From positions 1 to 46,031 of the forward strand of contig JAMCUF010000013.1 of NCBI GenBank assembly GCA_023381755.1: a DNA stretch of 46,031 nt. The letters are read 5' to 3'. Positions within the stretch are counted from its first letter, which is position 1. Each line of letters starts with the position of its first letter. Below, piece after piece: positions 17,897 to 26,013 of the stretch. Source of the DNA: Deltaproteobacteria bacterium. Lineage in GTDB: Bacteria; SZUA-79; Acidulodesulfobacterales; Acidulodesulfobacteraceae. Both the position numbers and the translations under genes were made by a program. The notes beneath the pieces were generated by a model. It was not told the origin of the DNA. It made no database searches and saw nothing but the letters and a program-made list of their open reading frames with translations.

Positions 17897-19798
17897 ATGT
17901 CATCATTATACAATGAAGGCGGAATATTAAAAGGGCAAAAAAACAGGATTAATTTATTGGCTATAATATTTACCCTGTTAACTTTTATTTTAATAGTCAG
18001 GTTGGTTTATTTGCAGGTAATTAAAGGCGATTATTATTATAAGCTGGCAGAGAATAATGCCACCAGGGTTATATATCTCACAGCTCCAAGGGGTAATATA
18101 CTTTCAAGCGGAGGTAAAATTTTTGTAGATGACGAATCTTCATTTAATATTGCAATTACCCTTGCGCATATAAAGGATTTAAAAACAGAATTAGTATTTT
18201 TAGCGAGGTTAATGCATGAAAATTATAATAAGCTTTTAAAGACGGTCGAAAAAGAAAAATTTTTACCCACCTACGAGCCGATTATTCTTATGCGCAATAT
18301 TTCGGTTAAAGAATTATCGAGGTTTGAGGTAAATAAGATATTTCTGCCCGGTTTTTTTATCGCTAAGATTCCGATAAGGCACTATCCTTATAAAAAAATC
18401 GGCGCCCAGGTTTTTGGATATGTCGGGCCTGTTTCATCCTTCCAACTTAAAGAAAAAAAATACGATTATCTTAATTCTTCCGATATTATCGGCGAAACTG
18501 GGATAGAATATTATTACCAAAAATATTTGCGGGGCAAAGACGGGGGAGAACGGGTTGTTGTAAATTCCCGTGGCGAACCTATCGGTAAAATTATTATCAA
18601 AAAGCCCGTTATGGGGGCAAATCTATACACAACCCTTGATTTACCTTTGGAAAGGCTTGCGTATAAACTTATGAAAACAAGGGAAGGGGCGGTAATCGCC
18701 ATGAATCCGAACAACGGAAAGATACTTGCCATGGTTTCCACCCCTTCTTTTAATCCGTTTTACTTTTCCGAAGGGATTAGCCAAAAGCGCTGGGATAAAA
18801 TTATAAAAAACGACCAACATCCCTTAGAAAACAAAGCTATCCAGAATGCGCTTGCACCAGGCTCTACTTTTAAGGTGGTAGGCGCTTTGGCAGCCCTTTC
18901 TTTGCATTTAATAACACCAAAAGAAAAAATTTATTCCGGTTCCAGCTTTAAATTGGGCAATGCCGTTTTTTACAATTGGAACCCTAACCAGAACTCTAAA
19001 GTAAATCTTTACAGGGCAATCGCGGAATCTGTCGATACGTATTTCTATCACCTGGGGGCAAAAATGCGCATTGATAAGCTGGCAAGCTATGCGTTTAAGC
19101 TTGGTTTCGGAAAAAAAACGGGAATAGACCTGCCCGGTGAAATCCCCGGTTTCATACCGACAAGGCAGCTTGTTTATAAAATATATCACAGTCATTGGTA
19201 TAAAGGTTCCACCCTTTCGGCAATTATCGGACAAAGCTATGACATTGTCACCCCTATTCAGCTTATAACGGCATACAGCGCTATTGCCAACGGCGGAAAT
19301 TTATACAGGCCTTATTTATTAAAAAAAATCGTATCACAGAAAGGCAAGGTTTTAAAAAAAATGGCGCCGGAGCTTGTCAAACATGTAAGTATTAAAAAAA
19401 GTTATTTGAGGGTGGTAAAAAAGGGACTTTGCGATGCCGTAAACAAAAACTACGGGACTGCGGTAAACGGCAGAATTAACGGTGTAACTTTTTGCGGAAA
19501 AACCGGAACTGCGCAGATTATATCAAAAACTTACTCGATTTACGATATTAAAAAGATACCGAGAAAATACAGGGATAATGCCTGGTTTGTCGGATTTGCC
19601 CCGCTTAAAAATCCCCAAATAGCCGTCGTTGTTTTAGATATGCATGCAAGTTTTATGGGTGCAAATGCGGCGGTTATCGCAAAGGAAATCGTCGAAAAAT
19701 ATTTAGAGCAAAAAGGCTTGTGGAAACCGCCAGTCCGTAGAAAAGTTAACGGTAAGGGCAAGAGCGGGATGCCGAGTTTTATCTATACAAACTTTTAA
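17897..19798 (+). CDS. mrdA: Penicillin-binding protein 2 (elongasome transpeptidase)
   Basis: Cross-links peptidoglycan during side-wall elongation with RodA. At 633 residues it has class B PBP length. It shows an N-terminal membrane helix (about 20-42), the dimerisation domain start TAPRGNILSSGG, and the transpeptidase motifs SxxK in APGSTFKVVGALAAL, SVDTYFYHLG and KTG in FCGKTGTAQII. GIEYYYQKYLRGKDGGERVV is typical of PBP2. It starts at ATG 17897, and rodA follows after 115 bases. Confidence 0.96.
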   Translation: MSSLYNEGGILKGQKNRINLLAIIFTLLTFILIVRLVYLQVIKGDYYYKLAENNATRVIYLTAPRGNILSSGGKIFVDDESSFNIAITLAHIKDLKTELVFLARLMHENYNKLLKTVEKEKFLPTYEPIILMRNISVKELSRFEVNKIFLPGFFIAKIPIRHYPYKKIGAQVFGYVGPVSSFQLKEKKYDYLNSSDIIGETGIEYYYQKYLRGKDGGERVVVNSRGEPIGKIIIKKPVMGANLYTTLDLPLERLAYKLMKTREGAVIAMNPNNGKILAMVSTPSFNPFYFSEGISQKRWDKIIKNDQHPLENKAIQNALAPGSTFKVVGALAALSLHLITPKEKIYSGSSFKLGNAVFYNWNPNQNSKVNLYRAIAESVDTYFYHLGAKMRIDKLASYAFKLGFGKKTGIDLPGEIPGFIPTRQLVYKIYHSHWYKGSTLSAIIGQSYDIVTPIQLITAYSAIANGGNLYRPYLLKKIVSQKGKVLKKMAPELVKHVSIKKSYLRVVKKGLCDAVNKNYGTAVNGRINGVTFCGKTGTAQIISKTYSIYDIKKIPRKYRDNAWFVGFAPLKNPQIAVVVLDMHASFMGANAAVIAKEIVEKYLEQKGLWKPPVRRKVNGKGKSGMPSFIYTNF

Positions 19799-19913
19799 TT
19801 TTATAGAATGGATTTTTATAGAATGGATTTCCGCCGCATCTTCGCCTGCGCGTCTGTAAACAAAATACATGCCGCCGGTGCGGGTAAAAATGCCGGCTGC
19901 GGGGTAAGGCAAT

Positions 19914-21029
19914 ATGAGAATACTTGATAATGAATATGCAAAAAATTTTGACTTTGTAATATTTTTTACCGTGATTATAATCTCCATCATAGGCATTATA
20001 AACCTTTACGGGTCGTTAAGCGTAAATCATCAAGGCCTTTTCGATCCATATGCAATTAAGCAGATTATATGGTTTATCGTAGCCTTTTTACTGGTGTTTG
20101 CGATCATATCCATCGATTATAACACCCTTATAGAGATTGCGTATTATATCTACGGATTTATATTTATATTAATAATAGCCGTATTGTTAAAGGGCAGGAT
20201 TACTCACGGCGCTTCCCGCTGGATTTCCCTCGGCGCGTTTTCGTTTCAGCCGTCTGAATTTATGAAAATTGGGCTAATATTCGCTCTTGTTAAATATCTG
20301 ACCTCTTATAAAAATAAAAATTTTTATTCCATTAAGGAGTTAATAATCCCTTTAATAATAATTCTTTTGCCGGCGTTATTAATCGCAAAAGAGCCTGATT
20401 TAGGCACCGCGTTAATAGTTTTTTTTGCCGGAATTATAATAATTTACCTTGCCGGCATTAAAAGAAGCGCTATTTTAATTTTAACCGGCATAGCGCTATT
20501 TTTAGGACCCGTTTTATGGCTTGATTTAAAGCTGTATCAAAGAAACAGGATACTGATTTTTTTACATCCCGCTAAAGATTATTTGGGGGCAGGATATAAT
20601 ATAATACAGTCGGAGATTGCGGTGGGAGCAGGAAGACTTTTTGGAAACGGATTTAGCAACGGTTCTCAGAGCACTCTAAATTTTTTACCCGCGAAGCATA
20701 CCGATTTTGTATTTTCTACATTTTCCCAGCAGTTTGGCTTTTTCGGGGGATTAATCCTTATTGCATTATATTTTGTGCTCATAATAAGGGGATTTGAAAT
20801 TGTGTATCAGACAAAAAAAATGCAGGGATTTTTACTTGGAGCCGGGGCGCTTAGCATACTTGCGCTTCATACGATAATAAATATTTATATGACGGTCGGC
20901 TTGCTGCCGGTCGTCGGGGTTCCCCTGCCGTTTTTTAGTTATGGCGGGACATCCATTATTGTGGATATGTCGGCGGTTGCAATACTTTTAAATATAAAGA
21001 TGAGAAGATATAAATTTCAGTCGCCGTAA
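19914..21029 (+). CDS. rodA: RodA peptidoglycan glycosyltransferase (SEDS family)
   Basis: Integral membrane polymerase of lipid II acting with PBP2. The 371 residues form about ten helices. SEDS motifs are SLGAFSFQPSEFMKIGLIF, AKEPDLGTALIVFFAG, FLPAKHTDFVFSTFSQQFGF and VPLPFFSYGGTSIIV. It is directly downstream of mrdA, as in many Gram-negative bacteria. It starts at ATG with GGGGTAAGG upstream. The preceding gap contains a short two-copy tandem of TTATAGAATGGATTT. Confidence 0.96.
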   Translation: MRILDNEYAKNFDFVIFFTVIIISIIGIINLYGSLSVNHQGLFDPYAIKQIIWFIVAFLLVFAIISIDYNTLIEIAYYIYGFIFILIIAVLLKGRITHGASRWISLGAFSFQPSEFMKIGLIFALVKYLTSYKNKNFYSIKELIIPLIIILLPALLIAKEPDLGTALIVFFAGIIIIYLAGIKRSAILILTGIALFLGPVLWLDLKLYQRNRILIFLHPAKDYLGAGYNIIQSEIAVGAGRLFGNGFSNGSQSTLNFLPAKHTDFVFSTFSQQFGFFGGLILIALYFVLIIRGFEIVYQTKKMQGFLLGAGALSILALHTIINIYMTVGLLPVVGVPLPFFSYGGTSIIVDMSAVAILLNIKMRRYKFQSP

Positions 21030-21041
21030 TTTTAGTCCCCT

Positions 21042-21073
21042 CTCCCTGCCCCTCCCGCAAGGGGAGAAGGGAG
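21042..21073. repeat. GC-rich intergenic hairpin
   Basis: CTCCC/GGGAG outer and CCCCT/AGGGG inner arms form a palindrome between rodA and pgpA. A C-rich stretch (TCCCCTCCCCTTTATGGGA) 25 bases further on resembles half of the same element. It is similar in style to the elements at 8894 and 39220. No U-run follows. Confidence 0.5.
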
Positions 21074-21161
21074 TAAAGTATGATTAGAATACAAAAATCC
21101 CCTCCCCTTTATGGGATACAAAGGCATGTCTTTTATGGATAGGAGGTATGAAAGGTATATT

Positions 21162-21647
21162 ATGAAAAAGCAGAATAAATTTAATTTACCTATATTTATA
21201 TCAACCTTTTTTTATGCCGGTTTCTTTCCATATGCACCCGGAACGGCCGGTTCTATTGCCGGGTTTATTATATATGCCGCGTTGCTCCGGCTATTAAACC
21301 CGTATGAATATATAGTAATCTGTCTGGTTATTTTTGCCGCGGGGGCATATTATTCCTCCAAGGCAGAAAAATTAATTGGGGTCAAAGATCCACCGTCCGT
21401 CGTGATTGACGAGGTTTTAGGGTATTTTATAACTATGACGGGGGGATTTTGGGCGCCTTTTTCCTTTGTTTATGCTTTAGCCGGGCTTGGACTGTTCCGG
21501 TTTTTTGACATATTAAAGCCTTTTCCCGTAAGGTATATAGATAAGAAAATAGCCGGCGGGTTAGGCATCATGCTTGACGATGTTGCCGCCGGCATATTTT
21601 CGGCGGTTATTTTAAGAGTTATTATTCTTTTAATAGCCGCGGTTTAA
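21162..21647 (+). CDS. pgpA: Phosphatidylglycerophosphatase A
   Basis: Dephosphorylates phosphatidylglycerophosphate to phosphatidylglycerol at the inner membrane. Family features are FYAGFFPYAPGTAGSIAGF, PPSVVIDEVLGYFITM and FRFFDILKPFPVRYIDKK with GGLGIMLDDVAAGI, including the acidic metal-binding residues. About four membrane helices. The track starts at 21111; ATG 21162 (MKKQNKFNLP, 161 residues) is preferred because AAAGG lies just upstream and the extension is not family-like. It stands between rodA and cinA. Confidence 0.93.
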   Translation: MKKQNKFNLPIFISTFFYAGFFPYAPGTAGSIAGFIIYAALLRLLNPYEYIVICLVIFAAGAYYSSKAEKLIGVKDPPSVVIDEVLGYFITMTGGFWAPFSFVYALAGLGLFRFFDILKPFPVRYIDKKIAGGLGIMLDDVAAGIFSAVILRVIILLIAAV

Positions 21648-21716
21648 ATTCACGTCCTAAGCTTAAGAGGGATAAATTAAGCTTAAGGAAGAGATAAATT
21701 AAAAAAGATAAAATAA

Positions 21717-22976
21717 ATGAACATTAAAATTCTTGTCATAACCGGTGATTATAATTTTGCCTTCGGCGGAGAGGCTATTAAAGGTTTATCGGAAGTGCTT
21801 TTAACCTATAATATTGGATTTAACGAAGCTGTTATACTCCCCCAAACCGAAAGGAATAATATTTATAAGGCAATGTCGCATATGGTCTCGGAGGGGGGGT
21901 GTGTGATAATTTGCGGCGGGATGACGGAAAATAACTGTATTACCCAAAGCATCGCCGCCGAGGTACTTAAAAAAGAGCTTGTAGAAAGCAAAGATGCCGT
22001 GGATTTAATGAGGCTTGTGTATGAATTTAATAAGAAGGAGCTAAACCAGCCAAACGGAAAAGCCTGTTATTTTCCCGAGAATTCTTTTATTATCCCCAAT
22101 CAAAACTCCGGAATTTCCGGTTTTTATCTTACGGAGCCTGTATTTTTTGCGGCTATGCCTTTAGAGCCTAAAAATGCCGTTAATATGTTCAAAAGCCATG
22201 TTTTAGGGAAGATGCTTGGAAAATTGGGGGTTAATTATTTTATAAAACTGAGGAGATACAGGCTGTTTGGCCTAAAAGAAAAGGAATTGGAAAGGCTTTT
22301 TGAGATGTTAAAGAAGAACTCCGAGTGTAATTTTAATTTTGAATATTCTTTCGGCGAAATTATTTTGAGCACTTACATAAACGGGGTCTCGACGCAAAAA
22401 CTCAATGAAAATATAAGGGCGGCGGATGCGGCAGTCGTGGATATATTTAAGAATCATCTTTACGGTTATGATGATGACGAACTCAATACAGTCTGTTCAA
22501 ACCTGCTCAGGGAAAAGGGTGTCACTATTGCTCTTGCGGAGTCCTTGACGGGGGGTTATATATCCAATAAACTTACCGATTTGCCCGGTTCGTCCGGTTA
22601 TTTTATTTATGGCGGCGTTGTATATTCAAATTATTCTAAAACCGGTATATTAGGGATAGATAGCGGCATTATAGAAAAAGACGGGGCGGTTTCCGAAAGT
22701 TGCGCTATGGAGATGGCAAATCAGGTGAGAAAAAAGGCTTTAAGCGATATCGGTCTTGCCGTTACCGGTTTTGCCGGACCCAAGACCCCTCATGACAATT
22801 ATCCTGTCGGCACCGTTTTTATAGCCTTATCGTCGGCTAAAATAAAAGAGGTAAGAAAGTATTTATTTACGGGCTCCAGATCGGATATTAAGGCCTATAC
22901 GTCAAAAATGGCCTTATTCTGGATTTACAGGCTGCTAAACGGAACTTCTTTATCGCTGATAAAGGAACAACGCTAA
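21717..22976 (+). CDS. cinA: CinA-like protein (degenerate N-domain, NMN deamidase-type C-domain)
   Basis: The C-terminal half (about 255-410) is a clear CinA/PncC domain: ALAESLTGGYISNKLTDLPG, SGYFIYGGVVYSNYSKTGIL, GAVSESCAMEMANQVR and VTGFAGPKTPHDNYPVGTVF. It is expected to deamidate nicotinamide mononucleotide. The N-terminal half follows the MoCF-binding-like CinA domain in outline, including the PENSFIIPNQNSGISGFYL end, but the usual GGLGPT active-site loop reads GGMTENN, so the pyrophosphatase activity of that domain is probably lost. At 419 residues it has full length. It precedes recA, as cinA does in several bacteria. Confidence 0.9.
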   Translation: MNIKILVITGDYNFAFGGEAIKGLSEVLLTYNIGFNEAVILPQTERNNIYKAMSHMVSEGGCVIICGGMTENNCITQSIAAEVLKKELVESKDAVDLMRLVYEFNKKELNQPNGKACYFPENSFIIPNQNSGISGFYLTEPVFFAAMPLEPKNAVNMFKSHVLGKMLGKLGVNYFIKLRRYRLFGLKEKELERLFEMLKKNSECNFNFEYSFGEIILSTYINGVSTQKLNENIRAADAAVVDIFKNHLYGYDDDELNTVCSNLLREKGVTIALAESLTGGYISNKLTDLPGSSGYFIYGGVVYSNYSKTGILGIDSGIIEKDGAVSESCAMEMANQVRKKALSDIGLAVTGFAGPKTPHDNYPVGTVFIALSSAKIKEVRKYLFTGSRSDIKAYTSKMALFWIYRLLNGTSLSLIKEQR

Positions 22977-23060
22977 ACTAATGATGTCAACCATAATTTA
23001 ACTTGATATTATTTTTTTTTTAGGCTATAACTTTTAATTAATCGGCTTAATAAAAGAAAA

Positions 23061-23106
23061 GCGTGATGCCGTTTCCCGCCCGGAAGTTCCGGGAGGGGCA
23101 TCGCGT
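23061..23106 (+). other. Strong hairpin upstream of recA
   Basis: The outer stem pairs GCGTGATGCC with GGCATCGCGT (with G-T pairs), and the inner palindrome is CCCGGAAGTTCCGGG. It is the only GC-rich segment between cinA and recA. It ends 16 bases before the recA -35 and has no U-run on the plus strand. It may be a protein-binding operator or a transcription boundary for cinA. Confidence 0.6.
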
Positions 23107-23122
23107 TAGAGGGCTCCAGGGT

Positions 23123-23151
23123 TTGAAGTGCCTGTAATAATTAAATATAAT
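23123..23151 (+). promoter_or_regulatory. Putative recA promoter
   Basis: TTGAAG (4 of 6) and a perfect TATAAT are separated by 17 bases; the -10 ends about 30 bases before the recA ATG, which has AGGAG upstream. I see no recognised LexA box overlapping it. Confidence 0.6.
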
Positions 23152-23181
23152 TAAATAATTATATAAAACATAGGAGCTAAA

Positions 23182-24222
23182 ATGTCTTTAAAACCCACGG
23201 ACAGCAAAGATAACAAGGTTAAAGATGCCGTAAACGACCAAAAATTAAAAGCCTTGGATTTAGCCATTTCTCAAATAGAAAAGCAATTCGGCGCAGGCGC
23301 CATAATGAAACTTGGCGGAAAACCGCCCGCCGAAAATATTCAGGCTATTCCAACAGGGTCTTTGTCTTTAGATATTGCACTGGGCATAGGCGGAATACCG
23401 AAGGGCAGGGTTATTGAAATATTTGGCCCTGAGTCCTCCGGCAAAACCACTCTTACGCTTCAAATAGTTGCCCAGGCACAAAAAAGGGGCGGAATCGCCG
23501 CCTTTATCGATGCCGAGCATGCCCTCGATTTGAATTATGCCAAAAAAATAGGGGTCAATGTGGATGATTTATTAGTTTCTCAGCCGAGCACAGGCGAAGA
23601 GGCCTTAGAAATAGCCGATTCGCTTGTTCGTTCCGGTTCCATAGATGTTTTGGTTATAGATTCCGTTGCGGCGCTTGTTCCAAAAGCCGAGATAGAAGGG
23701 GAAATGGGGGACGCTCATATGGGCCTTCAGGCAAGGCTAATGTCGCAGGCATTGAGAAAGCTCACGTCGGCGATAGCTAAGTCTAACACCTCCGTTATTT
23801 TTATAAATCAGATAAGAATGAAAATCGGTGTGATGTTCGGCTCTCCGGAAACTACAACCGGCGGAAACGCCCTGAAGTTTTACGCGTCCGTTAGAATAGA
23901 TATAAGAAGGATAGGTTCCATTAAAAAAGGGGATGAGGTTGTTGGTTCCCGCACAAAAGCGAGGATTGTTAAAAATAAAGTCGCCCCTCCGTTTAGGGAA
24001 GCCGAGTTTGATATAATATACGACAGCGGAATATCGCTGGAGGGAGATATTGTAGATTTGGGAGCGGATAACGGTATAATAGAAAAGACGGGAACATGGT
24101 TTAGTTACGGTAAAGAAAGATTAGGCCAGGGAAGGGAAGCGGCGAAAGAATCGCTTAAAAATAATCCCGCTTTAAGGGATGAAATATATTCTAAAATCAT
24201 GGTAAAATTTAACCTTCGGTAA
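23182..24222 (+). CDS. recA: RecA recombinase
   Basis: ATP-dependent strand-exchange protein for recombination, repair and SOS induction. The 346 residues have canonical order: [20 protein letters not shown], Walker [31 protein letters not shown] (Walker B and L1), [20 protein letters not shown] (L2) and [19 protein letters not shown]. The C-terminus is less acidic than in E. coli. It starts at ATG after AGGAG. pilT, recX and alaS follow in the same direction. Confidence 0.98.
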   Translation: MSLKPTDSKDNKVKDAVNDQKLKALDLAISQIEKQFGAGAIMKLGGKPPAENIQAIPTGSLSLDIALGIGGIPKGRVIEIFGPESSGKTTLTLQIVAQAQKRGGIAAFIDAEHALDLNYAKKIGVNVDDLLVSQPSTGEEALEIADSLVRSGSIDVLVIDSVAALVPKAEIEGEMGDAHMGLQARLMSQALRKLTSAIAKSNTSVIFINQIRMKIGVMFGSPETTTGGNALKFYASVRIDIRRIGSIKKGDEVVGSRTKARIVKNKVAPPFREAEFDIIYDSGISLEGDIVDLGADNGIIEKTGTWFSYGKERLGQGREAAKESLKNNPALRDEIYSKIMVKFNLR

Positions 24223-24303
24223 ATTATCCAAAAACTCCCTGATAAAATTATTACTTCCATATTATTTTGGCAAGATATTAATCTATGGAGCATAGTTATA
24301 TAT

Positions 24304-25464
24304 ATGGTAGCCGCAGATGAAGAGGCGTCTTTTATAGAAAGGCTTTTGAGGGCATCTGCCGATATGAGGGCATCGGATGTGCACCTTAAGGTAAATTTAT
24401 GTCCCGTATTCAGAATCAACGGGGAGATTTATCATCAAGAAAATTTTGGCATATTATCAAGGGATATGATTGAAAAAATTGCCCTGAGCATGATGGATAA
24501 ACATAAGCTTCAGGTGTTTCAGGAAAATAAAGATGTGGATTTGGCTTATAGCCTGCCTAATGTGGGTAGATTTAGGGTAAATATATTTTCCCAAAGAAAT
24601 TCCATAAGCATAGCAATGAGATATGTACCGTTTAACATCCCTTCTTTCGATTCTTTAAATCTTCCAAAAGTTATAAAATCTATTGCGTTAAAAGAAAGGG
24701 GGCTTGTCCTTGTAACGGGTGTTACCGGGAGTGGAAAATCAACAACGCTCGCGTCCATCATAGATTATATCAATAATAATAGAGCGGTTCACGTGATAAC
24801 GGTAGAAGATCCGATAGAGTATTTATATAAGGATGTAAAGGCTATGATAAACCAGCGTGAATTAGGCATGGATGTCTACTCCTTTTCGCATGGTTTAAGG
24901 GAAGCCTTAAGGCAGGACCCGGATGTTATTTTAGTGGGCGAGATGAGGGACATTGAAACTATCGAGACAGCAATAACGGCGGCAGAGACGGGGCATCTTG
25001 TTATGAGCACGCTTCACACGCTCGATGCGCAGGAAACCATTAACAGAATTATTGCTGTTTTTCCGCCGTATCAGCAAAAACAGATCAGGATACAGCTTGC
25101 GTCGGTAATTTCGGCCGTAATATCGCAGCGCCTTATTATTAAGGTTGATAAAAAAGACAGGCTTCCGGCCGTCGAAGTGATGGTCGGAACGGAAACGATA
25201 AAAGACTGTATTGCCAACGAGGATAAGACGGCAAGAATTAGGGATTATATAAAAAGCGGCAATATTCAATACGGGATGCAGACGTTCGACCAATCCCTTT
25301 ATAATTTTTATAAGGCCGGTTTGATTACTTACGAAAACGCTTTAGCCGAGTCTACTTCGCCAAACGACCTTGCCTTATTAATATCCGGAGTAAATGCTTC
25401 GGAAGGGGATATTACCGGGTCTTTAGGCAACAGGGCATCCGGTCCTTTCATACGGGGTAGTTAA
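24304..25464 (+). CDS. pilT: PilT-type twitching motility ATPase
   Basis: Hexameric ATPase at the cytoplasmic base of type IV pili that drives retraction. The 386 residues show ASDVHLKVNLCPVFRINGEI at the N-domain, Walker A LVTGVTGSGKSTTLASII, EDPIEYLY (Asp box), Walker B DPDVILVGEMRDIETIETAI and the His box GHLVMSTLHTLDAQETI. IRDYIKSGNIQYGMQTFDQ replaces the usual AIRNLIREGK region. No other pilus gene is in the window. It lies between recA and recX with recX four bases after its stop, so it may be cotranscribed with DNA repair genes. It could be a PilU-like paralogue. Confidence 0.92.
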   Translation: MVAADEEASFIERLLRASADMRASDVHLKVNLCPVFRINGEIYHQENFGILSRDMIEKIALSMMDKHKLQVFQENKDVDLAYSLPNVGRFRVNIFSQRNSISIAMRYVPFNIPSFDSLNLPKVIKSIALKERGLVLVTGVTGSGKSTTLASIIDYINNNRAVHVITVEDPIEYLYKDVKAMINQRELGMDVYSFSHGLREALRQDPDVILVGEMRDIETIETAITAAETGHLVMSTLHTLDAQETINRIIAVFPPYQQKQIRIQLASVISAVISQRLIIKVDKKDRLPAVEVMVGTETIKDCIANEDKTARIRDYIKSGNIQYGMQTFDQSLYNFYKAGLITYENALAESTSPNDLALLISGVNASEGDITGSLGNRASGPFIRGS

Positions 25465-25467
25465 AAA

Positions 25468-25971
25468 TTGAAGGTATCGCAAAATAGCATGTCGAAAAGA
25501 AAATTAAAAACTACGGGGACGCCTTTGGATTATTCCCTTAAGCTTCTTTCCATAAAATCGTACTCGGAAAAATCCATGCTGGGGAAGATGATTAGAAAAA
25601 AGTTTTCGACTAATGAGATAGCTCAAGCCGTTAAAAAATTAAAAGAATACGGCTATATAAATGATGAAGCCCTTGCCGAGGGCCTGATAAAAAGCGGCAA
25701 GGGAAAACTTACCGGAAGAATAAAATTAAGTTATGACATATATAAAAAGGGGATAAACAAGCAGCTCGCAGATGAACTTATCGATAAGTTTTATACTAAA
25801 GAGGAAGAAAAGGATATAGCCCTTAAGGCTTTAAATAAAAAAACGGTTTCACTGATTAAATATAAAGAAAATAATCTGATATTTAAAAAAAGGTTATATG
25901 ATTTTTTACAGCGTAAAGGGTTTTCTTCCGATGTTATCGAAGGTATATTGGATATAAATTCAATTGATTAG
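25468..25971 (+). CDS. recX: RecX regulatory protein
   Basis: Modulates RecA filaments by binding in the helical groove. The 167-residue protein has repeated three-helix units: DYSLKLLSIKSYSEKSMLGK, then FSTNEIAQAVKKLKEYGYIN with DEALAEGLI, and a C-terminal FLQRKGFSSDVIEGIL, all RecX-like. It starts at TTG 25468 just after the pilT stop; ATG 25489 (MSKRKLK) is an alternative. The recA-pilT-recX-alaS order keeps the common recA-recX-alaS neighbourhood with pilT inserted. Confidence 0.88.
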   Translation: MKVSQNSMSKRKLKTTGTPLDYSLKLLSIKSYSEKSMLGKMIRKKFSTNEIAQAVKKLKEYGYINDEALAEGLIKSGKGKLTGRIKLSYDIYKKGINKQLADELIDKFYTKEEEKDIALKALNKKTVSLIKYKENNLIFKKRLYDFLQRKGFSSDVIEGILDINSID

Positions 25972-26013
25972 AAAGGATTAGAAATTAATCAGGAAGGATT
26001 AAGGATTTTACCG

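Noticed and set aside
19799-19840. Two-copy 15-base tandem TTATAGAATGGATTT between mrdA and rodA
   Set aside because: Only two copies, short and AT-rich; probably a small duplication with no function visible.
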